Below are positions 14,724 to 22,462 of a DNA stretch of 22,507 bases, piece by piece. The position numbers and the translations under genes are program-made. Under the pieces are notes generated by a model. That model saw nothing but the letters and a program-made list of their open reading frames with translations. It made no database searches and was not told the origin of the DNA. Positions within the stretch are counted from its first letter, which is position 1, and the number at the start of each line of letters is the position of its first letter. Origin of the DNA: UBA1794 sp964439955 (GTDB taxonomy: Bacteria > Bacteroidota > Bacteroidia > Bacteroidales > Bacteroidaceae); contig CAYTPX010000030.1 in the NCBI GenBank assembly GCA_964439955.1, positions 1 through 22,507 on the forward strand, written 5' to 3'.

Positions 14724-15278
14724 ATGTCTAGAATTGGTAAGTTGCCTATTGTTGTCCCTGCAGGTGTAACGGTCACTCTTAAGGATAACGTAGTTACGGT
14801 AAAAGGTCCGAAAGGAGAGTTGTCGCAAGAGGTTAAGCCGGAGATTTCTGTCGAAATAAAAGATAATGAAATCGTTTTGACCCGTGCTAATGACGAAAAG
14901 CAAGTTAGGGCCTATCATGGCTTGTTCCGCGCTTTGCTTTACAATATGGTTGTGGGTGTATCTGAAGGATATAAAAAGGAGCTTGAGTTGGTAGGTGTTG
15001 GTTATCGTGCTTCCAACCAAGGCAACATTATTGAACTTTCGTTGGGATATTCCCATAATATCTTTATTCAATTGCCTCCCATCGTCAAGGTCGAAACAAA
15101 ATCTGAGCGTAATAAGAATCCTTTGATTCTGCTGGAATCATGCGACAAGCAACTGCTTGGCGAAATATGTTCGAAGATTCGTTCTTTCCGTAAACCCGAA
15201 CCTTACAAGGGTAAAGGTATCCGTTTTGTGGGCGAGGTTATTCGTCGCAAGTCGGGAAAATCTGCAAGTGCTAAGTAA
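14724..15278 (+). CDS. rplF: 50S ribosomal protein L6
   Basis: L6 lies near the factor-binding region and sarcin-ricin loop of the large subunit. The 184-residue protein is built of two similar alpha/beta domains. It starts SRIGKLPIVVPAGVTVTLKD and has the conserved PYKGKGIRFVGEVIRRKSGK close to the end. Length is normal. It is preceded by an unusually complete Shine-Dalgarno (14708-14717), in contrast to its neighbours. rplR follows after 21 bp. Confidence 0.98.
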   Translation: MSRIGKLPIVVPAGVTVTLKDNVVTVKGPKGELSQEVKPEISVEIKDNEIVLTRANDEKQVRAYHGLFRALLYNMVVGVSEGYKKELELVGVGYRASNQGNIIELSLGYSHNIFIQLPPIVKVETKSERNKNPLILLESCDKQLLGEICSKIRSFRKPEPYKGKGIRFVGEVIRRKSGKSASAK

Positions 15279-15299
15279 TATTTATTAGGAAGATTGAAT

Positions 15300-15647
15300 A
15301 TGGCAACGAAGAAAATAGAAAGGCGAATCAGAATTAAGTATAGAATTCGCAAGAAGGTGAAAGGAACGGCTGAACGTCCTCGTATGACTGTTTTTAGAAG
15401 TAATAAGCAAATCTACGTCCAAGTGGTAGACGATTTGGCAGGAAGAACACTGGTTTCTGCATCCTCACTCGCCCTTGAAGGGAATTGCACGAAAAAGGAA
15501 CAGGCTGCCAAGGTGGGAGCTATGATTGCCAAAAAATCTTTGGAGGCGGGTATTACTTCTGTTGTATTCGACCGTAATGGTTATTTGTACCATGGTAGGG
15601 TGAAAGAAGTTGCGGATGCTGCTCGTAATGGAGGACTTAATTTTTAA
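15300..15647 (+). CDS. rplR: 50S ribosomal protein L18
   Basis: L18 carries 5S rRNA into the large subunit together with L5. It has 115 residues from the ATG at 15300 (MATKKIERRIRIKYRIRKKV). A TTG at 15294 would add only two residues and is not needed. The family motif RPRMTVFRSNKQIYVQVVDD (about 28-47) and the C-terminal FDRNGYLYHGRVKEVADAAR are clear. The N-terminal arginine/lysine-rich segment is the usual 5S rRNA contact. rpsE follows after 5 bp. Confidence 0.97.
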   Translation: MATKKIERRIRIKYRIRKKVKGTAERPRMTVFRSNKQIYVQVVDDLAGRTLVSASSLALEGNCTKKEQAAKVGAMIAKKSLEAGITSVVFDRNGYLYHGRVKEVADAARNGGLNF

Positions 15648-15652
15648 TCATT

Positions 15653-16165
15653 ATGGCTTACAATAGAGTAAAAACAACAAGTGATATTGAACTGAAAGAT
15701 CGTTTGGTTGCTATCAACCGTGTAACGAAAGTTACAAAAGGTGGACGCACGTTTACTTTTTCAGCAATTGTCGTAGTTGGTGACGGCAATGGAGTTATCG
15801 GTTGGGGATTAGGCAAAGCAAGTGAAGTAACGGCCGCTATTGCCAAAGGCGTAGAGAGCGCGAAAAAGAATTTGGTACGCGTGCCCGTTTTGAAAGGTAC
15901 GATTCCCCACGAGCAACTGGCTCGTTATGGAGGTGCCGAAGTTTTCATCAAGCCGGCTTCTGCGGGAACCGGGATCGTGGCCGGAGGTGCCATGCGCGCT
16001 GTCTTGGAGAGCGTCGGGATAACCGATGTGCTTGCGAAAGCCAACGGTTCTTCGAATCCTCATAACTTGGTGAAAGCTACTATAAAGGCTTTGTGCGAAA
16101 TACGCGATGCGCGTATGGTTGCCCAAAACCGTGGCATCAGTATCGAAAAAGTCTTTAGAGGATAA
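15653..16165 (+). CDS. rpsE: 30S ribosomal protein S5
   Basis: S5 works with S3 and S4 at the mRNA entry site and influences decoding accuracy. The 170-residue protein has the N-terminal double-stranded RNA-binding-like domain (about 15-78), with the loop VTKVTKGGRTFTFSAIVVVG where spectinomycin-resistance changes occur in other species, followed by DGNGVIGWGLGKASEV. The C-terminal domain contains GTGIVAGGAMRAVLESVGI. All conserved positions look intact. rpmD follows after 15 bp. Confidence 0.98.
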   Translation: MAYNRVKTTSDIELKDRLVAINRVTKVTKGGRTFTFSAIVVVGDGNGVIGWGLGKASEVTAAIAKGVESAKKNLVRVPVLKGTIPHEQLARYGGAEVFIKPASAGTGIVAGGAMRAVLESVGITDVLAKANGSSNPHNLVKATIKALCEIRDARMVAQNRGISIEKVFRG

Positions 16166-16180
16166 AGAAAGGAAAAGAGA

Positions 16181-16357
16181 ATGGCTACAATTAAAATAAT
16201 GCAAGTCAGGAGTCGGATAGGAGCTCCTAAAGATCAGAAGCGCACGCTTGATGCGTTAGGATTGCGTAAGATGAACGCCGTGGTGGAGCATGAGTTGACT
16301 CCGTCGATCCAAGGAATGGTCAATAAGGTGCGACATCTTGTGAAGGTTCTTGATTAG
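16181..16357 (+). CDS. rpmD: 50S ribosomal protein L30
   Basis: This small frame encodes 58 residues beginning MATIKIMQVRSRIGAPKDQK, followed by RTLDALGLRKMNAVVEHE and ending VRHLVKVLD. This is the classic L30 layout, in which a strand is followed by the conserved RSxIG and LGLRKMN motifs. L30 is a small peripheral protein of the large subunit. It sits in its normal place between rpsE and rplO. AAAGGA upstream is a weak Shine-Dalgarno. Confidence 0.96.
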   Translation: MATIKIMQVRSRIGAPKDQKRTLDALGLRKMNAVVEHELTPSIQGMVNKVRHLVKVLD

Positions 16358-16399
16358 TTTGTTCTTGTGTTAGTTGAATAGAAAAAAGGATTTTAGAAT

Positions 16400-16846
16400 A
16401 TGGATTTGAGTAGTTTAAAGCCGGCAGCAGGATCTATCCGTTCCCGCAAGAGAATCGGTCGTGGCCCAGGTTCGGGTATGGGGGGGACTTCTACCCGTGG
16501 ACATAAGGGAGCGAAGCAGAGATCCGGTTATAAGAAGAAAATAGGATTTGAAGGTGGTCAAATGCCATTGCAACGTCGTCTTCCAAAATTTGGTTTCAAG
16601 AATATTAACCGTGTAGAATACAAACCCATAAATCTGGACGCCCTCCAAGCCTTGGCCGAAGCCAAAGCTTATGAGAAGATAGGTATCCAGGAAATGCGTG
16701 CCGCAGGTTTTATTTCCAAGAAAGATTTAGTGAAAATCTTGGGTAAAGGTACATTGACGGCTAAACTCACGGTAGAGGCCAATGCCTTTTCCGCTTCTGC
16801 TGCGAAAGCTATAGAGGCGGTTGGTGGAACTGTTGTAAAATTGTAG
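16400..16846 (+). CDS. rplO: 50S ribosomal protein L15
   Basis: L15 is a late assembly protein of the large subunit whose extended N-terminal arm threads into 23S rRNA. The 148-residue protein has the glycine- and arginine-rich arm with GRGPGSGMGGTSTRGHKGAK (about 20-39), then FEGGQMPLQRRLPKFGF. The C-terminal globular part ends with the signature region AAKAIEAVGGTVVKL. Length and charge are normal. secY starts 7 bp later, so the two are probably translationally coupled. Confidence 0.97.
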   Translation: MDLSSLKPAAGSIRSRKRIGRGPGSGMGGTSTRGHKGAKQRSGYKKKIGFEGGQMPLQRRLPKFGFKNINRVEYKPINLDALQALAEAKAYEKIGIQEMRAAGFISKKDLVKILGKGTLTAKLTVEANAFSASAAKAIEAVGGTVVKL

Positions 16847-16853
16847 TAAACTC

Positions 16854-18209
16854 ATGGTAAAGGCTGTTGAGACTTTGAAGAACATATGGAAGATTGAGGA
16901 TCTGCGCAAGCGGATTCTCATCACCATTTTGTTTGTCGCAATCTATCGTTTTGGCTCATACGTGATGTTGCCGGGCATAAAGGTGGGCATGCTGGACAAG
17001 TTGCAGGAGCAGACTTCTGCTGGCAAAAGCGGCCTTCTGGCACTGCTGGATATGTTTTCGGGAGGTGCATTCTCCAATGCCTCGGTTTTTGCATTGGGTA
17101 TCATGCCTTACATCTCTGCTTCGATTGTCATCCAGTTGCTCGCGATTGTAGTTCCCTATTTCCAGAAATTGCAACGTGAGGGCGAAAGTGGCCGTACGAA
17201 AATCAATCAATATACTCGTTACCTGACTATATTTATTTTGATTTTCCAAGCACCTGGATATTTGATAAATTTGCGTAACCAGATAGGAGCTGAAACCTTT
17301 GATTCTGCTTTGAGTTGGCCGTTTTTCTTGATCACCTCAACGATAATCTTGGCTGCTGGAAGTATGTTTATCTTATGGTTGGGCGAGCGTATTACCGACA
17401 GAGGTGTGGGAAACGGCGTGTCGTTTATAATCTTGATTGGTATTATAGCCCGCTTGCCCCAAGCTTTTGTGCAAGAGTTCTCTTCCCGTGTTACCCAAAA
17501 CATGGGTGGTCTCTTCATGCTGATCATTGAGTTAGCAATTCTCTTTTTCATAATAGCTGCCGCTATTATGCTGGTCCAAGGGACTCGCAAGGTGCCAGTG
17601 CAGTATGCCAAGCGTATCGTGGGTGAGAAGCAATATGGTGGTGCCCGTCAGTACATACCTTTGAAGGTGAATGCGGCAAACGTGATGCCTATCATCTTTG
17701 CACAGGCCATCATGTTTATTCCTTTGGTGTTCGTCGGTTATGCGAGTACCGAAGCCCCCTCCGCTTTCATGCAGGCTTTGATGGATCACCATAGCGCGCT
17801 CTATAATGTGATATTTGCGGTACTGATTATACTCTTTACCTACTTCTATACGGCGATAACGATCAACCCGAACCAAATGGCTGAGGACATGAAGCGCAAC
17901 AATGGCTTTATCCCAGGTGTTAAGCCGGGTAAAGCAACAGCAGAGTATTTGGACACGATTATGTCGCGCATTACTCTTCCGGGTTCCTTCTTTTTGGCCA
18001 TCATTGCCGTCCTTCCGGCGTTTGCTGGTCGTTTAGGCGGAGTGCAGGCCGAGTTCTCGCAATTCTTCGGGGGGACTTCTTTGCTGATTCTGGTAGGGGT
18101 CGTTTTGGATACGCTCCAGCAGGTTGAAAGCCATCTCCTTATGCGTCACTACGATGGGCTTTTGAGCTCGGGGCGCATTAGAGGCCGTTTTAACGTAGGG
18201 GCATATTAA
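16854..18209 (+). CDS. secY: Protein translocase subunit SecY
   Basis: SecY is the channel of the Sec translocon in the inner membrane, working with SecE, SecG and SecA. The 451-residue protein has ten hydrophobic segments. The first is at about 20-40. The plug and second-segment signature runs from LDMFSGGAFSNASVFALGIM into PYISAS (65-90). The fourth-segment signature GERITDRGVGNGVSFII is at 177-193. Cytosolic loops RKVPVQYAKR (245-254) and GFIPGVKPGK (351-360) are the expected SecA and ribosome contacts. It is followed by map after 12 bp, without the adk gene found here in Firmicutes. Confidence 0.98.
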   Translation: MVKAVETLKNIWKIEDLRKRILITILFVAIYRFGSYVMLPGIKVGMLDKLQEQTSAGKSGLLALLDMFSGGAFSNASVFALGIMPYISASIVIQLLAIVVPYFQKLQREGESGRTKINQYTRYLTIFILIFQAPGYLINLRNQIGAETFDSALSWPFFLITSTIILAAGSMFILWLGERITDRGVGNGVSFIILIGIIARLPQAFVQEFSSRVTQNMGGLFMLIIELAILFFIIAAAIMLVQGTRKVPVQYAKRIVGEKQYGGARQYIPLKVNAANVMPIIFAQAIMFIPLVFVGYASTEAPSAFMQALMDHHSALYNVIFAVLIILFTYFYTAITINPNQMAEDMKRNNGFIPGVKPGKATAEYLDTIMSRITLPGSFFLAIIAVLPAFAGRLGGVQAEFSQFFGGTSLLILVGVVLDTLQQVESHLLMRHYDGLLSSGRIRGRFNVGAY

Positions 18210-18221
18210 AAAAAAGTAGCA

Positions 18222-19019
18222 ATGGTTTTCTTGAAAACTGAAGAGGAAATAGAGTTACTCCGTGCCAGCAACGATTTGGTGGGAAGGACCTTGGGCGAAT
18301 TGGCAAAGCAGGTTCGTCCTGGTGTGACTACGGGGGAACTGGACCGGGTGGCGGAAACGTTCATCCGTGACCATGGGGGCATCCCGACTTTCAAGGGATT
18401 CCCCAATCCTTATGGCACACCGTTCCCAGCCTCTATTTGTACTTCAGTGAACGATGAGGTCGTACATGGCATCCCGGGTGACCGGGTTTTGCAGGACGGC
18501 GACATCGTTTCAATTGATTGCGGAACCCAATTGAATGGTTATTGCGGCGATTCGTGTTATACCTTTGCGGTCGGCGAAATCAGTCCTGAAACCATGCAGT
18601 TGCTGAAAACGACGAAACGCGCCCTATATAAGGGGATTGAAGTGGCTGTTCCGGGCAAGTGCTTGGGTGACATCGGACATGCGGTGCAGGCTGAGTGTGA
18701 GGCGGAAGGTTACGAGGTAGTACGTGAATTTGTGGGACATGGAATCGGGCGTGAGATGCACGAAGATCCTATGGTGCCGAATTATGGGCGGCGCGGAAGT
18801 GGGATGATGCTGAAAGTCGGCATGTGCATTGCAATAGAGCCGATGATTGTTGCGGGCAAACGTGATATTTGCATGGATTCAGACAAGTGGACGGTTCGTA
18901 CCCGCGACCACAAAATGGCAGCCCATTATGAACATTCCATAGCACTCACGAAACGTGGCGCAGACATTCTCTCTACGTTCAAATATGTGGAAGAGTTTTT
19001 GGGAACGCAGGCCATTTGA
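18222..19019 (+). CDS. map: Methionine aminopeptidase, type I
   Basis: The enzyme removes the initiator methionine from new proteins at the tunnel exit, using a dinuclear metal centre. The five metal ligands are all visible in the 265-residue protein: D99 and D110 (SIDCGTQLNGYCGDS), H173 (FVGHGIGREMH), E206 (IAIEPM) and E237 (AHYEHS). The conserved His82 (VHGIPG) and H180 are also present. It lacks an N-terminal zinc-finger extension and so is the short type Ia form. Gaps of 12 bp before and 30 bp after place it in the spc segment between secY and infA. Confidence 0.98.
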   Translation: MVFLKTEEEIELLRASNDLVGRTLGELAKQVRPGVTTGELDRVAETFIRDHGGIPTFKGFPNPYGTPFPASICTSVNDEVVHGIPGDRVLQDGDIVSIDCGTQLNGYCGDSCYTFAVGEISPETMQLLKTTKRALYKGIEVAVPGKCLGDIGHAVQAECEAEGYEVVREFVGHGIGREMHEDPMVPNYGRRGSGMMLKVGMCIAIEPMIVAGKRDICMDSDKWTVRTRDHKMAAHYEHSIALTKRGADILSTFKYVEEFLGTQAI

Positions 19020-19049
19020 AAGAAAACCGGAGCTAAAAAAAGGAAAAAT

Positions 19050-19268
19050 ATGGCTAAACAATCGGCGATAGAGCAAGACGGCATTATTGTAGAAGCATTG
19101 TCGAATGCAATGTTTCGGGTAGAGTTGGAAAACGGGCATATGATTACGGCACATATCTCGGGCAAGATGCGGATGCATTATATTAAAATCCTGCCCGGTG
19201 ATAAGGTGAAAGTGGAGATGTCGCCCTACGATCTGACAAAAGGGCGAATCGTATTCAGATATAAATAA
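19050..19268 (+). CDS. infA: Translation initiation factor IF-1
   Basis: IF-1 binds the A site of the small subunit and stabilises IF-2 and IF-3 during initiation. The 72-residue protein is a single S1-like OB fold, with VEALSNAMFRVELENGHMIT, HISGKMRMHYIKILPGDKV, and the closing SPYDLTKGRIVFRYK. Length equals the E. coli protein. AAAAGGAAAAAT before the ATG resembles a weak Shine-Dalgarno. rpmJ follows after 15 bp, as in many bacteria. Confidence 0.98.
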   Translation: MAKQSAIEQDGIIVEALSNAMFRVELENGHMITAHISGKMRMHYIKILPGDKVKVEMSPYDLTKGRIVFRYK

Positions 19269-19283
19269 AAACAAGATAGAGAA

Positions 19284-19400
19284 ATGAAAGTAAGAGCATC
19301 TTTGAAAAAGCGCACTGCAGAGTGCAAGATTGTACGGCGTAAAGGACGTTTATACGTCATAAATAAAAAGAATCCTAAGTATAAACAGCGTCAGGGGTAA
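19284..19400 (+). CDS. rpmJ: 50S ribosomal protein L36, zinc-ligand-poor form
   Basis: This frame encodes 38 residues beginning MKVRASLKKRTAECKIVRRK and ending NPKYKQRQG, exactly the L36 length. In the zinc-binding form the ligands are Cys11, Cys14, Cys27 and His33. Here positions 11, 27 and 33 are Thr, Asn and Tyr and only Cys14 remains, so no zinc site can form. L36 is a small late protein near the factor-binding side of the large subunit. The gene is easily missed because of its size. Confidence 0.96.
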   Translation: MKVRASLKKRTAECKIVRRKGRLYVINKKNPKYKQRQG

Positions 19401-19436
19401 TCTTCCTTCCTTGATCGGAAAAATATCATAAGCAAT

Positions 19437-19817
19437 ATGGCAATAAGAATAGTTGGTGTAGATTTGCCTCAAAACAAAAGAGGTGAGATAGCGTTGACCT
19501 ATATATATGGTATAGGGCGCAGCAGCTCGGCTAAGATTTTGGACAAAGCCGGTGTTGATAGAAATCTGAAAGTGCAAGACTGGACGGATGAACAGGCAGC
19601 AAAGGTTCGTGAGATTATCGGTGCGGAATACAAAGTGGAAGGCGACCTGCGTTCGGAGGTACAGTTGAACATTAAACGCCTGATGGATATTGGATGCTAC
19701 CGTGGAATCCGTCACCGCATCGGCCTACCGGTTCGCGGGCAGAGTACCAAGAATAATGCCCGTACCCGCAAAGGGCGCAAGAAAACAGTTGCGAATAAGA
19801 AAAAAGCTACTAAATAA
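19437..19817 (+). CDS. rpsM: 30S ribosomal protein S13
   Basis: S13 lies in the head of the small subunit, pairs with S19, and forms bridges to L5 and the P-site tRNA. The 126-residue protein has the helix-two-turn-helix region YIYGIGRSSSAKILDKAGV (22-40) and the diagnostic CYRGIRHRIGLPVRGQSTKN (87-106), followed by NARTRKG. The very basic C-terminal tail (KKTVANKKKATK) reaches the tRNAs in known structures. It opens the alpha segment; the 36-bp gap before it has no clear promoter. Confidence 0.98.
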   Translation: MAIRIVGVDLPQNKRGEIALTYIYGIGRSSSAKILDKAGVDRNLKVQDWTDEQAAKVREIIGAEYKVEGDLRSEVQLNIKRLMDIGCYRGIRHRIGLPVRGQSTKNNARTRKGRKKTVANKKKATK

Positions 19818-19840
19818 TATTTTGAGTTAGATATAGAGAT

Positions 19841-20230
19841 ATGGCAAAAAAAACAGTCGTAGCCAAGAAGAAAGTCGTGAAAGTGAGTGCGGTTGGACAA
19901 CTGCATATCCATTCTTCTTTCAATAATATCATCGTTTCCTTGGCAAACAGTGAGGGACAAATTATCTCTTGGTCTTCTGCCGGCAAGATGGGTTTCCGGG
20001 GATCAAAGAAGAACACTCCCTATGCTGCGCAAATGGCCGCGCAAGATTGCGCCAAGGTAGCTTATGATCTTGGCTTGAGAAAAGTAAAGGCGTATGTGAA
20101 AGGTCCCGGAAACGGACGTGAGTCCGCTATCCGCGCTGTACATGGTACAGGCATTGAGGTTGTGGAAATCATTGACGTTACTCCGCTTCCGCACAATGGG
20201 TGTCGTCCTCCGAAGAGACGTAGAGTTTAA
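19841..20230 (+). CDS. rpsK: 30S ribosomal protein S11
   Basis: S11 lies on the platform of the small subunit near the mRNA exit. The 129-residue protein has an N-terminal basic arm (MAKKTVVAKKKVVKV), the core HIHSSFNNIIVSLANSEGQ, and the family signature GPGNGRESAIRAVHGTGIEV (88-107). The C-terminal HNGCRPPKRRRV includes Asn119-Gly120, the site that forms isoaspartate in E. coli S11. All expected residues are in place. Confidence 0.98.
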   Translation: MAKKTVVAKKKVVKVSAVGQLHIHSSFNNIIVSLANSEGQIISWSSAGKMGFRGSKKNTPYAAQMAAQDCAKVAYDLGLRKVKAYVKGPGNGRESAIRAVHGTGIEVVEIIDVTPLPHNGCRPPKRRRV

Positions 20231-20261
20231 TTATTTGGATTCATAAAACAAAAGTACAAAG

Positions 20262-20867
20262 ATGGCTAGATATACAGGTCCTAAATCAAAAATTGCCCGT
20301 AAATTCGGTGAAGCTATTTTCGGCCCCGACAAGGTTCTTTCCAAGAAAAATTATCCTCCCGGCCAACATGGAAACTCCCGAAAGAGAAAGGTCTCCGAAT
20401 ATGCAATCCAGCTTCGTGAGAAGCAAAAGGCTAAATATACCTACGGGATATTGGAAAAGCAGTTCCGCAACCTTTTCGAACGTGCTGCTTCTACCAAAGG
20501 TAATACGGGTGAGTTTTTACTTAAGTTCTTGGAGAGCCGTTTGGACAATATCGTCTATCGTCTGGGTATCGCGCCCACGCGTGCTGCGGCCCGCCAGTTG
20601 GTGAGTCATCGCCATATCGTAGTCGATGGCCAAGTGGTCAATATTCCTTCTTATTCTGTACGTCCCGGACAGATTGTCGGTGTGCGTGAGAAATCGAAAT
20701 CGTTGGAGGTTATCGATACTTCTTTGGCAGGTTTCAATCACGGTAAGTATGCTTGGTTGGAGTGGGATGATAATAGTAAGTCCGGGAAGTACCTTTATGT
20801 TCCGGAGCGCGCTGATATCCCCGAAAACATCAAAGAGCAGTTGATTGTCGAGTTGTATTCTAAATAA
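20262..20867 (+). CDS. rpsD: 30S ribosomal protein S4, zinc-free form
   Basis: S4 starts assembly of the small-subunit body by binding 16S rRNA and helps unwind mRNA at the entry channel. In E. coli it also represses the alpha operon. The 201-residue protein has the S4 RNA-binding domain with LESRLDNIVYRLGIAPTRAA (90-109) and ARQLVSHRHIVVDGQVVNIP (110-129). The N-terminus lacks the cysteine cluster of zinc-binding S4 proteins. No alpha-operon-like pseudoknot leader is recognisable before rpsM, so S4 control cannot be asserted. Confidence 0.98.
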   Translation: MARYTGPKSKIARKFGEAIFGPDKVLSKKNYPPGQHGNSRKRKVSEYAIQLREKQKAKYTYGILEKQFRNLFERAASTKGNTGEFLLKFLESRLDNIVYRLGIAPTRAAARQLVSHRHIVVDGQVVNIPSYSVRPGQIVGVREKSKSLEVIDTSLAGFNHGKYAWLEWDDNSKSGKYLYVPERADIPENIKEQLIVELYSK

Positions 20868-20885
20868 TCAATAATTCAGTAGTAT

Positions 20886-21878
20886 ATGGCTATATTAGCA
20901 TTTCAAAAACCTGACAAAGTCCTGATGTTGGAATCAGACGCCAAGTTCGGAAAGTTCGAGTTCCGTCCCTTGGAGCCTGGTTTCGGAACCACAGTCGGTA
21001 ACGCCTTGCGCCGTATGCTCCTATCCTCGTTGGAGGGCTTTGCCATCAATACCATAAAGATTGAAGGGGTAGAGCATGAGTTTGCTACGATTCCCGGGGT
21101 ACGGGAAGATGTGACGAACATTATCTTAAACCTGAAGCAGGTGCGCTTTAAGCAAACTGTTGAAGAAATCGAGGAAGAAAAAGCCCTTGTTACCATCGAG
21201 AATGCGAAGGAGTTTAAAGCGGGTGATATAAGCAAATGTTTGACGGGATTTGAAGTGTTAAATCCTGATTTGGTTATTTGTCATCTCGACAGCAAAGCAA
21301 AACTCTCCATAGAAATATCAGTAAACAAGGGACGTGGTTATGTCCCGGCCGAAGAAAACCGTGTTTTCTGCACGGACGTGAATGTCTTGCCGATTGATTC
21401 CATTTATACTCCCATTTGTAACGTGAAGTATACGGTGGAAAACTTCCGTGTGGAGCAGAAGACCGACTATGAGAAATTGATCCTTGAGATTACGACCGAC
21501 GGTTCCATCCACCCGAAGGATGCGTTGAGGGAAGCGGCCAAAATCTTGATCCACCACTTCATGCTCTTCTCCGACGAGAAGATCACGCTTGAATCTTCCG
21601 ACAGTGAGAGCAATGAGGAGTTCGACGAAGAAGTGCTCCATATGCGCCAACTGCTGAAGACCAAGTTGCAGGACATGGATTTGAGCGTGCGCGCGCTTAA
21701 TTGCCTGAAGGCTGCCGACGTGGAAACTTTAGGCGATTTGGTGCAGTTCAACAAGAACGATTTGCTCAAGTTCCGCAACTTCGGCAAGAAGTCCCTTACG
21801 GAATTGGATCAATTGCTCGACAGCCTGAATTTGTCGTTCGGGACAGATATTTCCAAGTACAAATTAGATAAAGAATAA
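20886..21878 (+). CDS. rpoA: RNA polymerase subunit alpha
   Basis: Alpha forms the dimer on which beta and beta' assemble, and contacts activators and upstream DNA. The 330-residue protein has the N-terminal dimerisation motif RPLEPGFGTTVGNALRRMLL (27-46). An acidic linker SSDSESNEEFDEE at 237-249 follows. The C-terminal domain runs from about 255 to 320, with SVRALNCLKAADVETLGDL containing R269 and N272, equivalents of DNA-contacting R265 and N268 in E. coli, and FGKKSLTEL at 299-307. It is therefore complete with a DNA-binding-competent C-terminal domain. Codons become more GC-rich in its 3' half. rplQ follows after 5 bp. Confidence 0.98.
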   Translation: MAILAFQKPDKVLMLESDAKFGKFEFRPLEPGFGTTVGNALRRMLLSSLEGFAINTIKIEGVEHEFATIPGVREDVTNIILNLKQVRFKQTVEEIEEEKALVTIENAKEFKAGDISKCLTGFEVLNPDLVICHLDSKAKLSIEISVNKGRGYVPAEENRVFCTDVNVLPIDSIYTPICNVKYTVENFRVEQKTDYEKLILEITTDGSIHPKDALREAAKILIHHFMLFSDEKITLESSDSESNEEFDEEVLHMRQLLKTKLQDMDLSVRALNCLKAADVETLGDLVQFNKNDLLKFRNFGKKSLTELDQLLDSLNLSFGTDISKYKLDKE

Positions 21879-21883
21879 GATCA

Positions 21884-22435
21884 ATGAGACATAATAAGAA
21901 ATTCAACCATTTGAGCCGCACGTCCGCACACCGTAGTGCCATGCTTTCCAATATGGCGTGTTCTTTGCTCAAGCACAAACGGATTACGACTACCGTGCCC
22001 AAGGCAAAAGCCCTGCGCAAGTACATCGAACCGCTCCTGACCAAGGCCAAGAACGACACGACCGCTTCGCGCCGCCTTGTCTTCGCCAACTTGAAAGACA
22101 AGTATGTCGTGACGGAACTTTTCAAGGAAATCGCTGTGAAGATAGCCGATCGTCCGGGAGGATATACACGTATCATCAAGCTGGGCCACCGTTTGGGCGA
22201 TAATGCCTCCATGTGCTTCATCGAGTTAGTGGACTACGATGAAAACATGATGAAGGAACAAAAGGCCAAGAAGGCAACGCGCCGTAGCCGCAAATCCTCG
22301 GCGAAGGCTGCCGAGCCTGCCGCACCGGTTGCCGAAGAGGTAGCATCCGAGGATACTGCTCCCGTAGCGGAACCGGAGGCTACTCCCGAGGCAGAGGCCG
22401 AAACGCCGCAAGAAGAAACCCCGAAGGCAGAGTGA
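21884..22435 (+). CDS. rplQ: 50S ribosomal protein L17 with acidic C-terminal tail
   Basis: L17 lies near the exit tunnel of the large subunit. The 183-residue protein has a normal core of about 121 residues, beginning MRHNKKFNHLSRTSAHRSAM and including ADRPGGYTRIIKLGHRLGDN (88-107) and MCFIELVDYDE. After it comes a basic linker (residues 124-141, KEQKAKKATRRSRKSSAK) and a low-complexity tail rich in Ala, Glu and Pro (142-183), absent from E. coli L17. Extended L17 proteins are, as I recall, common in Bacteroidetes. The tail is probably disordered; its role is unknown. It is the last gene before the terminator. Confidence 0.97.
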   Translation: MRHNKKFNHLSRTSAHRSAMLSNMACSLLKHKRITTTVPKAKALRKYIEPLLTKAKNDTTASRRLVFANLKDKYVVTELFKEIAVKIADRPGGYTRIIKLGHRLGDNASMCFIELVDYDENMMKEQKAKKATRRSRKSSAKAAEPAAPVAEEVASEDTAPVAEPEATPEAEAETPQEETPKAE

Positions 22436-22462
22436 TTATAGTTTAGGGTTTCCCATACTGAC

